Below are positions 26,301-40,500 of a DNA stretch of 64,000 bases, piece after piece. The stretch spans positions 241,501 to 305,500 of the forward strand of contig JAYKKM010000145.1 in assembly GCA_035772405.1 (NCBI GenBank). The letters run 5' to 3'. Origin of the DNA: Chrysogorgia sp. JL179-B06. Its lineage: Eukaryota > Cnidaria > Anthozoa > Scleralcyonacea > Chrysogorgiidae. A program made the position numbers and the translations under genes. The notes under the pieces were generated by a model. The model was not told the origin of the DNA, did not search any database, and worked only from the letters and a program-made list of their open reading frames with translations. Each line of letters starts with the position of its first letter. Position 1 is the first letter of the stretch.

Positions 26301-29300
26301 TACTGATTCTGTTTTTCCAGTTCCAGCAGGTCCATAAGGATTCCCTCCAAGACCCATGTGCATACCTTGGGTCAAAGTTAGGTAACATTTGTCTGTCAGT
26401 GGAGTGTGTACTAGTTTTCCAGCATTGCCTTGATATTCGTAGGTGTAATCAAATTCGGCATCCACCATGCGAATCTTACATTGACCTTTAAAAGTTAAAT
26501 ACATGTATCATCCTGAACAACAACAACATCTTCTTATTTTTTCGAGGTCCGGTAGCCATCTGAATCGCGCGCTCTGATTGGCTAGCGAGCAGTCCGGTAT
26601 CCTCCTGTACGCACTCCGCAACCGGATAACTCGCGGGATACAAATATACGCGAAAAACAAAAAGCGTTTTGCAATTTTTCCTTTTTATTTTCGCGAAGTT
26701 AGTGTTTGCAAACAAACCAAAATGGACAGTGATAATGAGAGCCTCACAGCGAAAGTGGATTTTACTATCCAGAAGAACATGAAAAAGAAAATGACGAGCG
26801 AAGTAGCAATACAATATTACAAAACAAATCATGCAACCAAAACATACCAACATTTTTAAAGGATCGGAAAACATTAAACATGTTATTTACCGGCCTACCT
26901 CGATGCCGATAGGGAAAAACGGTGCCCTTGGTCTTGAAAACGGCCCTCGGTCTTCGGCCCCTAGCCGTTTTCAAGACCTCGGACACAGTTTTTCCCTATC
27001 CGGGCATCGCGGCCGATCATCCATCATTCGTTACCGTCATTACAATAATAGTAAGTAATCCTCATGGCAATCATCATAATTTTCATCACCACCACTACCG
27101 ACGTATGATATCAACAACAGCACTACCATCAATAGAGCCGTTTCAAAGGACGAATAAAGTCAAATCGCTATACTAGAACTATATACAGTATTCGCTAACG
27201 GTTTTTTCGTTCAAGAACATTGGCGTAACTCAAACATTGACATACCTTTTTGGAGATAGAATCGCAATTGCTTTTGCCACATCCATTCATCAGTAGACCT
27301 TACATCATTTTTAATTAAATGGTCAACCACATCCATGGCATGAATTGTATCTAGAATGAGAGCTTTACACTTCAGTTCAAGTACTTTACTTGCGGCATCT
27401 ACGCTGCCATCTCCCATGTCCGTGTTAGCGTAAGCCTCGAGCTGTGATTCCATTTCAATGGCGAGCTCTTGCAAGCTCTTACTGCGTATTGCAGCTTCAC
27501 AACGCTCAGTGAATTGAACTTGTTCAGCCAGACATAATATCTAAAACAGCAAAAACACCATGTGTAGAATATGTTTATTGCGTGTCCACCTGTCATCATG
27601 AATATAAAAAACCTAGGTAATTTCAATAAATTATATTTACATCTATCGTTTAATCTGTGCCAATGCAGTAAAAACCCGCATATAATAATGTGATGGATTA
27701 AAAACCTACTGAACCAATCTGAGAACGAATGCAATTGGTGACGTAATTGTTGTTTCCATAATCTCATACAAACACAACAATTGACCAATCACAGCGTACA
27801 TAGTACGTAAGAGAAAAATATTTTTAAAACTTTCACCACTTCTTGCTGCAGTGGTAATTATTGTAGAATTTGGTTGAAATTAAATCCAAAATTAAAACCC
27901 TGCTAGGCATATGTTCAAGGACTTGGGACGGGTTGGGAAAAATTCAGAACACCAACATGACAAAAAAAAACACTGGGGAATATACCACAAATCGTTAGAA
28001 TCGCTCCTTCCCAAAAACGCAACCCACTTTTTACAAGCAAACGACTCATTTTATGCCGCGACCCACAGTTTAAGAAAACTGCAATAATTATCAACGCTTA
28101 AGGCATATACCTATACCTGTGAAGGGTATTTCAACGGATCAACTCCAGCTTTTGATCCTTTCTTTCCAGCATTTAAACACCCGACTAATAACTCTTTCAA
28201 GGTATCCTTCATTTCCTTCGCTAGTTTATCAAGCCACACCTAGAACACATAGATATACATCATTCGTAAAACATATATCTTTCTTATACTGTACCTTAAA
28301 GTGCAAAGTAACGAAATTTATCAGAATGGGGTTTTAGCTGGGCAAGAGCTGAAGAAAGTGCTTGGAAAATATTTTGGCCATTCGAAAAGTGCTTATAAAG
28401 TGAAAATATAGACGTTCCATATTATTCTTATTTTCGAAAGGTTGCGAATTAATGAAGAATCCTTTTATTTAATCAGTTACCGTTATCTAAGGATATACAA
28501 CCTCGTACCCAGGGCATTTTGCCTCCACGGTGGAAAGTCGGCGAAAATGGCCCAGGAATCGACCGGTCGATTCTATAACCTTATTGGCCAGTTCTAAACC
28601 CAATTAATTCAGCTAGAGTAAATTCCACAGCGAATTAGAAATATAAGGGCTGGGTTAATTGTCAGGAACTGTATTCGATATATACTGTACTTTTTCATGC
28701 TCGATATTTATATGCGATAATCATATAGATGTATGATGAATTAGTTGCTTTTAGGATGAATGCTTTACATGACCAAGTCTGCAGAGCGTTGCATATTTCT
28801 CATCATTATTCACGTCAACAAAGTAAACAAAGACAAATGACCTAAGTCTACATAAATTATCATATCAAAACACCCATAAATTATGGGTGTCATGTGATCG
28901 GCCGATCCCAGGGTCCCAATCCCCGATCCCATTTCGCCGATCTTCCAATACCCTGTGTACGAGGTTGACGGATATGAATCATTTGAAGTTTTACGACGAT
29001 TACAAGGTATGGGCTTAATGCGAAATGACGCCAAGTTTTTATGGTTCTCATTTTTAACTACCGCCTTCCTTTGGTGTTAACAGAAAGTATAACGCCAAAG
29101 AGAAGCTTGGTGAACAGAAAAGTAAAAGTGTAAGGCTCATCATCTTCGCAAATGCAACCAATTAAAATACGTAATACAAATGCATTACCTCAACATCAGC
29201 AATAACTCCAACGGGGCGTTGTAATGGAACAACTTCTCCTTCCAGTGACTTCATGGCAATGATATTTTTGCAGCCTTCGTCGAACTCAACATTGTGTATG

Positions 29301-31504
29301 CCAGCAAATAACTTCTTAAGGTGAGACTGGATAACAACAGGGTTGGTAGACTGACCAAGAATTTCAAGAAGATCATCATCTCCAATAAAATAAAACCTTG
29401 GAAACAAGGAACGTTTTTCCTACGTTCAAAATAAACATGAAAGTTATTGTGAAATGACACACCCGTATACTTCGGGATAAGCTTCTACCCAAAAATAAGC
29501 CCCTCCCAAAAAAAAATAAGCCAGAATAGTCCTCGAAAACATAAAGGTGCGGTACAGTCCGGTTTGCGCATGTGCAAATTGGAGTCTCCGACTTTCATTT
29601 GTAAACACGGTCCCATGCTATATCGCGCGATCGCGCTTGTTGTTGCGCTCTTCATCAAGGCACCAGCGAAGGTACAATTCCTCAATCGAATACTCTGTAC
29701 TACCAGTACCGATCGATAGACGAAAAAAGTACTACGGAAAAAGACGCAACAAAGATCTATCTCTTCGATCATTTCGCGAGACGGAGGGATTTGAGAAAGG
29801 ATCTGAACTTGAAGACAGACAAAGATTGGCAGGCGTGCTGCTTGATAATTACTTTGGGGTTTGGGGATAAAGATATTCTTAGAAGGTGAGATAGGAAATT
29901 ATCAAATTGATATTCAATACGTTTACTTGTAAATCGGTACTCCTACTGTGTGATTTATGAGTATATATATACACATTCGAATAGCAACGATAATATATTT
30001 TCTTCTTGAAATAGTGAAGTGTTCACTCGGACCGAAGTTCAAGACGAAGTTCGATTTTCATATGGCGAGAAGACTGGAGACTCATGAGACGGTGTTGACT
30101 TGAAGGCTCCATTTCTTCGGCTGGCAGAATAACTTCGTCTTGAACTTCGGTCTGACTCTGAGTGAACACTTTACATTTCACTATTTCAAGAAGAAAATAT
30201 ATTATCGCTGCTATTCGAATGTGTGTATATATACTCATAAATCATACAGTAGGAGTACCGATTTACAAGTAAATGTATTGAATATCAATTTGATAATTTC
30301 CTATCTCACCTTCTAAGAACATCTTTATCCCCAAACCCCAAAGTAATTATCAAGCAGCACGGCTGCCAATTCTTTGTCTGTCTTCAAGTTCAGATCCTTT
30401 CTCAAATCCCTCCGTCTCGCGAAATGATCGAAGAGATAGATCTTTGTTGCGTCTTTTTCCGTAGTACCGATCTATCGATCGGCCGCCAATTCACTGGTAG
30501 TACAGAGAACTCGATTGAGGAATAGTACCTTCGCTGGTGCCTTGATGAAGGCGCAACAACAAGCGCGATCGCGCGATATAGCATGGGACCGTGTTTACAA
30601 ATGAAAATCGGAGACTCCAATTTGCACATGCGCAAACCGGACTGTACCGCACCTATAAGCAAACCATTTGTACACCCAGTGGATATCAAGCGCTGTTTTA
30701 ATTAAAACGAAGCAAAACAAAAGCAAAGGAAAACGAAGGGAAATTAGTTAAAACAAAACAAGCGAAGAAACGCTTAAAATGAAAAACATAACAAAAACGA
30801 TTTTAAAAGAAACAAACGAAAAAATACGAACTAAAAGGAGAAAATGCAGCAAAACGAATTAAAACGGAAAAACAAAGAAAAACGAATTAAAACCAAAAAC
30901 CGAAGAAAAACGAATTAAAACGGAAAAAACAAAGAAAAACGAATTAAAACGAGAAAAAAACGAAGAAAATACGAGATAAAACGGGGAAAACAAAGAAACA
31001 TAAGTTAAAACGGAAAAACGAACTATAACGGAAAAACGAACTAAAACGGAATACCCGAATAAAACCGAATTAACACGAAGAAAAATGGATTACAACGAAA
31101 AAACGAAGATAAACGAATTAAAACGGATAACGATTTTTCTAATTTCTTCTCTAAACAATCTAAGCTTTAACCCCCGCCCAAATCTCGATAATGACATCAA
31201 AAGTAAAACATCAATGTTTTGAAAAATAAGTTAGACTCACTTCCAAGAACTCGTTAAGTGACTTTTGGCATCTCTGAAGTTGGTCCAGCAACGTAACAAG
31301 TGTGTTTCGTATTCCAGAGCGGGCAACGAGTGACAAAACACGGTTATCGTTAGTTGCATCCACCAAAATTGTCCTAATACGTCAATGTAACAGGAGAGAT
31401 GAATGTAGAAAAAAAAGATGAACAAAACGAGTCACTTGTAATAGTAGCCATAAATTAGAGCCTTGCTCTGTTGTGTGTGCCGTACAACGTATTAATTATA
31501 TTTG

Positions 31505-31564
<60 letters not shown>

Positions 31565-34500
31565 CATCGTCGTCGTCGTTGTTGTTTGTTTTTTAGATAA
31601 CATTTATTGCAAATTTATTACGTAGTTAGAGTTTTATACACATACGAACTAGAGCTCTGTTATGGAACAACTTATCAGTTGGACAGTTCAAAAGGGAAAT
31701 CGAACTGTAATATTAAATGTTAGTCGGCCTCCCACACAGCAATCTTGTAAATTATAATTTTTAGTTTTGGTCTTTTTTATAATCTTTTTAATGTAGTAAT
31801 TTTACCGTGTTTAAATAAAGCATGAATAAATAATAACAGCTTATTGAGCGAGCGACAGAGAGGTCTGTACCGTGAAATATCGGACCGTTATTTTTTCAGG
31901 TCCGTATCTTACCAAATCCTGCTTTCTGATTGGCTAACGAGCGGTCCGTATGAGCCCATACGGACCCGCTCGACATAATTTCAGTTTTAAATGCGTTTTA
32001 TAAACCGTAAAATATTCTAAAAAAACATTTGAAAATGAACTCAAACGAGATTGAACATATTGAAAGACATAGAAGTGAGTTTTTTTAACCGAAAAGAGAC
32101 TTAGCTCTCAATTTTCTTTGACGTAGGTAAAAGCACAGACTTTCTTGAACACCCCTCGGCCTGCGGCCTCGGGCCGTTTTTGAGACCTCGGAAAATATTT
32201 CTCCATACGGACTTTCCATCCGGTAAATAACATACATATATATATATAAAATTATATAAAATAATGTTCGCGCTGTTCGTGAGGAGAATGGGACTGAGTT
32301 TAAATACTCTGGGCTTTGGATGTATAATACAAATGAGCGGTACGTGAACGATTTGTTTCAGTAATGTTATAAAAAAAGCATTATTTATTGGGCTGCCTAT
32401 ATGGTTTCAGGAAAGATTAGCAACAGGAAATTGCTTTAGAAAATAAATGAATCACTGCTTCGATGATTTTAAGAAAAAAACTAAAGAAATAAATACAAAC
32501 AGACATGATGTGATGGTTGAAAAACAAAATATACGGACCTCACAATGGGATAAAAATGTCACTACCTGAAATCATTGTCCACACTTCTGAACCGTCCCTG
32601 TTCTTTAGGAAGAGCACCACGGCCAAAAATGGGTTCTAAGTAAACCCACTTTCTTTGAATCTGATTAAGATGGTGAAGGTATTCATCTAGATCAGCTAAC
32701 CGCGTCTCCCAAAGAGATGCTTTATCAGCGAACCCTATGTAATATGGCGAGTCTTTCAAGGACTGGAGCAGACATTGATTATCCCCAACCTAAAAGGTAC
32801 ATTTTAAGATTTAAATATTATTTATATTTTTACTATATGCAGTTCCCCTTTACATGAACGAAGCAAAGCCAGTAGAATTATTACTTGCAATATATCATGA
32901 AGCATTTTCAGTGCAAGACCAACCAACACTAAACAAGTTTTCAGTTACGCTTTCAACACTCTTGTCAGTGTGTAAATGTGCCCTAATTGAGATCACAGTT
33001 AATATTCTGCACAATTTACATGCAAACACATGCAATGCGTTATTTAGTGTACGTTATACATTAATTAACTGACAAATATACATTGGTAATTCGTCGTACC
33101 AGTTTATCGTCCTAATTCACGTGTTCGTGCACGTGATTCACTCAGAAGAGTATTTACTACGCAGGAGAACAAATGCATCGACATTCCCTTGCAATCCTCG
33201 ACATTAAATTACATCATTTAAGGATGATTAATCGCAGTATGTAAACCAAGTATATACGACCCTCTCCCCTACGCCTCTTTAAAGTATACCAGTAATCCCG
33301 GGGAAAATAAATGAAATAGTAGTAAAATCCCAGAGATTTTAGAAGAGTTTAAAATGGGGGAAGTGATATCCCATGACGGTGCATTTGGGGGACTATATAT
33401 GTCGGGATAGCTGTGTGTCGTCAAACCGGAATCCAGAGGTTGCTTACCGCAAGTGATTATCATAGGATTTAACCTACTTGTGTTCATACAACACATCTAC
33501 TGGCATTTTTGGCAATTTTACAGCCGACAGTCCATGTAGTTTTACTGTGGGCTTTCTGAGACGTGTTCCGGATTTGACGTCATAGGTCAGCTAGACTCAT
33601 TCTCCCTTCTGCTCCGTCATGGGACAAACAGAAGTGAATTTTCCCAACTTTAGTAGCGCATAGAATATCGAAGGAAAGTCGAAAACCGAAAAGTTATGCA
33701 CTGAGATACTGTACTCTATACTCTAAACGATACGAAGTTTTCGAATCGCGAAAAAACTTGTTGGGTTTAGCGGCACTTTAAGCGTAATAAATAATTTGGA
33801 ACATCAATAGTCTAACCGGTAATACCTGATTGACAAGATCCTTCCAGTCTTTTATGATTGAAATTTCTTTCCCAGACGAATCAACGTATGCAGTCAAAGT
33901 AAACACTGCACCAGCACCCCATAGTTCTAGCTCACGAAGAGCTTCACGGATAGAAACTTCACCTTGCGCACGGCTGTTTAACTCCTATTATCAACAACAA
34001 AGGAATTTATGATGACTTTCTTCAACTTCACAAAAGCACCAGGCGATAACAGATATACTTTTTTACTAAAAAAATCCGTCCGTCCGTCCGTCCGTCCGTC
34101 CGTCCGTCCGTCCGTTCGTTCGTTCATTCGTTCGTTCGTTCGTTTAATAGATCGATGTCTTAAGGCTGGATTCCCCTTTAACTTTGTTAAGGCGGATTTC
34201 CATTCAGTGCTTTTTCTCGAGCGATCGACCTTTTGCAATCGCTTCTGTTACGCAAGCGTAATGATGAAGATAACATAATATACATATGTTCAAATGAGTT
34301 ATGCTTATAGTGCGCAAGCGTAATTCGAAAAGCGATCGCAAAAGTCGATCGCGCAACAAAAAGCACTGAATGGAAAATCGCCTTTATATGCGAGGTATAA
34401 TTCTCACTAAATAAGTGTTACCTTTATTGCATCAGCGTTCGAAATGATCTCATCAGCAACTTTGAGAATATCACCAAATGTTAGTTTTTCAATGGTAGTT

Positions 34501-37500
34501 CCTTTTGGCAGTTTTAACAACCTGAACATATCCAACCAATGATCAGCCGACAGTTGCTCTCCACGGACGAATTTCAGTAATGGATGTATTATCTATAAAG
34601 TTTTCACAAAACAGATGCAATGTCAAATGAGTGCAAGGTTACCAACGGAAATTCTAACTAGTAATGCAATGTCAAGAGATAGAACCTTGTATTTATCGAC
34701 TTCTTTCTGCAATCGAACAGTCATTGTTGTCGGGTCACGATTCTTTAATTCGTCGGTCCAGATCAAAAGGAATTCTTCAAATTTATACGTGTGACCTCTG
34801 CCAAATTAAAATGCATGGGTAGAGCCGATTATTAAAAGAAATAATAGTAATACGAACCACAAAAGAAAGGTACAGTCATGCATAAGAACATAACGTTAAA
34901 TCAAGATTAAACTTTGCAAATGTACAATTTGCCAATGAAAGCGCGAGCGTAAGACACCACCACTATAAGAACAGCAACAACGAATACGAGTTTAGCAAAG
35001 ACGATGGCAAAAATAATAACGAATTCAACCATAAACAATTATTGGATGAGGCTGAGCATATCAAGAATTAACCAGACCGAGGTCAATGTTATCATCCGAA
35101 GCCGAAGCGGATAACATTGACCGAGGTCTGGATAATTATTGATATTATACGTAAGCAGAATCCAATTATTGTTTTATTATACATTCAAAATACAGAGGCA
35201 AATCAATTGCAAGCATTTTGTTATTTTGTAATTTTCGCGCGCATTGAGGTATCGACGTCATCAGCGTCCAATATTTTTTTGGACACCTACGTCCAATAAT
35301 TCACAGTATTCGAAGGAAATGACGCCACAGCTGCCGGATATTGAGAATTAACTGGAGTACATTGACCAATAAGGAACGAGAATGAAGTTTGAATGTATAA
35401 TAATAAGAATTATTTGAGCCCAGCAAATAACTCTTAGGCACGACTTTTATTTCAACATTTTATCATCTAACGTTACTTTGTATACGGCAACATCATCTTT
35501 CCAAGCTCGACCGTCTTAGTTCAACGGGAGTCCATATTTTTAAATAAAAGGTCTTTAAGCATGTTTAGAAATGTTAACAGTATCTGCTCTTGTACTCGAG
35601 AAATAACGTTTTCAATCTCGCATTTTATGCTTCTGGACGCCGCCAATTTGTAGTTTGTTCGACGGTTCAGACTCGATGTACAGCGGGAATTTCTTTTCAA
35701 TTTTGACGACATTGAGTGCAAGGAATGACGGTTCCTGCCTGATACCTCAATAGCCACGTTCCTTTTATATTGGTCGATATTTTCAAGATATTTTCCAATG
35801 TCTGACAGTTCTGACGTAATTTCCGGCGAATAAAAAAATATCAGACGGAGCGATAAAATAAAATATTGGACACTGATGACGTCTCAAAGCTGAAAAAATT
35901 ACAAACAGCCAACAGCTATCACAGAACTACCTCTCTAGAGGGCATTGAAATATTTTCGTTTATTTTTTGAATGTACGTTAAAATAATTACCGGATTTGGC
36001 ATGCCATCAAGAGTTATCCAGGCCTCAGTTAATGTTATCCGACTCAGTTTTCGGCTTCGGAAGATAACATAATAACCTCGATCATGATAAGCATTGATAT
36101 CAAGCTCAGACTCATGCAATAACTGTTCATTAACAGGACAGTGATAAAGATCAGTTCAATAAGGAATACCGAAAATTAAAAAAATGATAATTGTTTATAT
36201 AAATAAACATTGAGTAGAAATTACAAACCTGAATGATATCCAATCTTCTTTAGCTAGTTCACTCAAACCATTATTGAACTGCTCAAAAAGAATCCAGTTG
36301 GATTCGTATTGTTCGATATCTAACTTGAGTTCATCAGCCAACGGGAATTCAGGTTCTGGTAGACCAAAATGTTTACACTCAAAGCTATGTGATAAATGGA
36401 ATACGAAAATGAGGAGGAAAAAAACAATAAATAATAATAATAACAAAAACACTGCAAAGCTCAAGGCAAAAAAGTCAATAAAATATGTTGGGTCTGCACG
36501 CAGGCTAGGATGAACGGGGCCAATTTATCGCGGGTATTCGGTGTTCCCCTCCCGCGATCAAAGTCAGCTGGTAAATCGACGTTATGCGCTTCTGAACTGA
36601 AAAAAAGACGTCCGAATCGTCGTCTAAGAAATACGTGGTACTTTTACTGGTAATTTTTACTTGTAGTGAAGTCTCTTGTTATCTCTCTTATTTATTACCT
36701 CCAGTTAATCATTTTAAGTGGAACTTACATTAATTTCACTTTATTCTCCTCAAGTTCGTTGAACTCAGCTCTTCGCTCTTTGATAGAGTTTACAGCATTG
36801 ATGCAAGCTTTGTTATCACCCTCCATGTCAATATCTTTAGGTTTAAGCTGATGCCAACGTGCCGAGAACTTGTCGAGATCTTGTTTGAACGCATTCACTC
36901 TCGATTCTACGTTGCTCTTCATCACTTCCACCTTGATAAAAGTAACGAATAGACCAAATGCATAAATACCACAAAGCATTATTATGCACGCATAGCCTCA
37001 ACTTCATTCTTTTCAATTCTATTCAATTTTATTTACTTATTTATTTATTTATTTATTTATTTGGTTTCGCCACAAATATTAAAAGTGTAGTAATTAAAAT
37101 TAATAAAGTTATTTACTAAGGTTATATTACAAGTATAGTACATGTGACAGGGTGGCCGCAACAGCGGATATAGCCAATTATATATAGCCAATTACGGAAT
37201 TGATTTTATTCATAGTTCTGAGCTTTTGTCATTTTCAATAGAATTGAAAAGAAAGAGAGAGAGAGAGAGAAAACATTAGTACATACGAAATCAGTTTAAT
37301 CTTCACTCTACCAGCTCAATGGTTATAACGTCTCACCGGCAATCAGAAGGTACAATTCAGGTCATGAGGTACATGCTCGCTCATATCATTAACACATTAT
37401 ACTGTACATACATGCCGCTTTATTATATTCTTCCAAAAAGGGGTTTTCAGAATCAATTACAAGATTTAAAAGTTAAAATTTAAATTATAAAAGGATACTG

Positions 37501-40500
37501 CTATTACAAATATCAATTACATAATTTTTTTTCTATAAATTCAAAAAATGTTTTTTTAAGTTCTAATTTAAAAGTTTTAATGTCCTTAATTGATTTCAGC
37601 GAATTGTTTAACTTATTCCAGTTTTGACATGGCGGTAATAGAACGACCTCTGACCTGTGATGGTTTGAAACTTCGGAATGTCTCAAGATCATTTCTATTT
37701 CTGGTGAACATTTTTCGCTTAAGTACGGTGGTGATATAAACCGTTCATACATTTAAAAATTTGGATAGTGTCTCTGTACTCTAAATTTCGTTCAACAGGT
37801 AGCCACTTCAGTTCATGTAAAACAAGTATTATGTCAAACATAGTTTGACGCTACTCTGGCTTTAAAATGTTTTCTGAACGTAATTTTAAAAGTTACTGTT
37901 CATCAGGGGTGATCGTTGTAAAGTTAGCATCCCAATTTATACCCTCATAGAACTGATGATGACGTTATCTATTAACAAGTTGCAAATAAGCTTCTGGTAC
38001 GTGGGCGCTATTGATATTCCAAGGTGTTATATGATCGTATTTATGTGTTTATACATTGCCAAACCTGCTCATCAACTATACCTGTTCTTTCACCATTAAT
38101 TCATGGCTTTCCATCATCAGTTCAAATTTATCCCATCTTGCTTTTAACTGTCCAATTTGTTCAATTCCTTCCCCGGCAACTGATCGAAGCAATTTGTTCT
38201 TTGACTCTGCTTTTTCAAACAGTGGGTGAACCTATAAAAAAACTCACTCAAGAAGAGAAACTAACGTTGCCGTCAGTTTTGACGGCACGAACCTTGGCGT
38301 CAGTCCGTAGAGTCAAGACTTGGGGCAACATTTTCCCAGTATGGACCTCCATGTTTGGTAAATAACATTTGGCCATAAATACATATAACTTCATTACATC
38401 AACCATACTTCGTTCACAATAAGTCATACCTCTGGAATATTTTTGTTTAATTCAGCGTGCTTGTTGTTTGCCATTCCTGTTTCTTCTACAGTTTGTGGTC
38501 TAGTTGATAAAGCCTCCATTCCATCGGTCACAAAATTATCGATGGTTTGAATATGATGGGTAATACTTCGCCTTAAGGAAGTTAACAACGAATCAAACAA
38601 TTGTTGAATAAGATCATCAATGGTCGATTTCACCGGAGATGTCGAAACTGTGATGCAATCCACTTTAATAGATCTAAAAATTGCAAATATCAAAAAAGGT
38701 TTACCACTACAGTCATTTTCATAAAATTAATACCCCGGTGAGTAAATATTTTGTGCATGGATACAGAAATTATTTGGTCTGGTTGAAATAAAAAATCTCG
38801 AGCATTCTGTTCTTCACCATTACAATTAATTGCACAACATTTTTGAGATGTTGTAAGATTCGAATCCTGTGTGTTATTCCTCTTTTCATTTCAAGGAATA
38901 GGGTTTTCATAGACGGAAAGTTTAGAATATGCAGGATTTTTCAGTATTTTACGTGCGAAGGAACTAGAAACTAATACAGGGGATCAATATTTAGTTTCTT
39001 TTGAAATATGCCATTTGCACTTGACTATCATAATAAAGATATGGCAGAAGTTGTTGAGGAATATTTCGAGTGATTCTGTGACCCTGTATCTCTAGACCAA
39101 CGCTCCATATATAAACGACGCGCTAATGTACGGAGGCCGTCGCAGTGAGCTTAGCCACGAGGATAAACTCGTTTATAAACGTCACACTGAAAAACCCACA
39201 GAAAATAATCTCGCGTAGTTTACATATACTGTATACTGTAGTATGCTATTTATGAGGAACTAAATAGTTTATTTCGATTAATTCTCTTCCAAAGAGGACT
39301 CACAGCAGATATCACTATATGTGATCGCCATTAAAACAACGCCATGACTATTCATAAAGCAGCACTCAATGACGTCATATACCATGAATAAATGTAATTT
39401 AGGCTGGGAGACAATGCTGGTCAGCGGTACTTGAAACAATGAGTGCGCTCTGTATGGCTTATGCGCAGTCTAGTGTCAGCAGAGTCTGAGCTTGACATGT
39501 TGCGCGCAGTTCAGAGTCTTGTCAGCGTGGTCTTAGCTTAACTGGTTAACAATTCCAAGCTTGGCATTTACCCACCCTCCCTCACCTGGGAGTAGGCAAG
39601 GTAAGTGTAATTTTCTACTGCTTAGACAGAGTGGCGGGTGCTGGGAGTCGGGCTGCGGCAGGGTTGCCGTGGTTACCTCGGCTTATGGGGGTGTGCTTCC
39701 CCATGGGCGTGGCACTATGGCGTCAAAATCTCAAATTTTCAACTTCAACTAGCCATATCTTCTTAAACTAAATATCTTCTTAAACTAAAACCAGTACGAT
39801 CTTTCATATGAACTTCATTTGTATTTTGGCTAGAGTACTTCTTTAAGTGTGGAAGAACTAATAAACTATGTTTTAAATAATATTTAATAGCAAGATCTTT
39901 CATAAGAACTTCTTCATTTGTATTTTGACTGGAGTTCTTCTTTAATAACAACCAACTTAGTAACCGATATTTACATCTTCACAAAACCATATACTACCTA
40001 CCCAGGTAGTTTTTCCGCTTCTCTTCCTTTAGCTTTGAGAGCCTTGAAATTCCTTTCCCATTCACCAGTTGATTGTAGATGTGTATCAACAAGTTCATCA
40101 ACATCAACCATGCCAAGCACTACCCAGTCCTTGAAGTCGTCCAATACCTTCAACAATCGAGAAAATAGATCCTCGGCTTTGGCGTACACCACTGAAAATG
40201 CTGAAGCATGACGTTCGATAAGCGGAGGGTAGATACTGTTATCGTCACTGACACCACGAAAATGAAGAGGAATACAAATAAACTTCTTCATTTCTCTGTA
40301 ATATTTAGCCCTGACTTCTTCAAAGGGTGGGCGAAACTGAAGCTTTTGTTGCCTGAAAGAATACCAAAAATGTTTTGGTTAACATGCACATCATCTATCA
40401 AAGCCAAGCCTTTCGGAGTTAAAGTTAATACCCGCCACGTTAACCCCAAAACAGCTTTTCATTGTATTAACATGTTGTGCTGCGTAGCATACATACACTA

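Noticed and set aside
29485..30689. Two related ~95-codon genes in opposite orientation
   Set aside because: They are mirror frames from the arms of one long inverted repeat and are not consistently open.
39590..39640. U1 snRNA or spliced-leader RNA gene
   Set aside because: Only a donor-like GTAAGTG and a short hairpin support it; no convincing Sm site or snRNA body was recognised.
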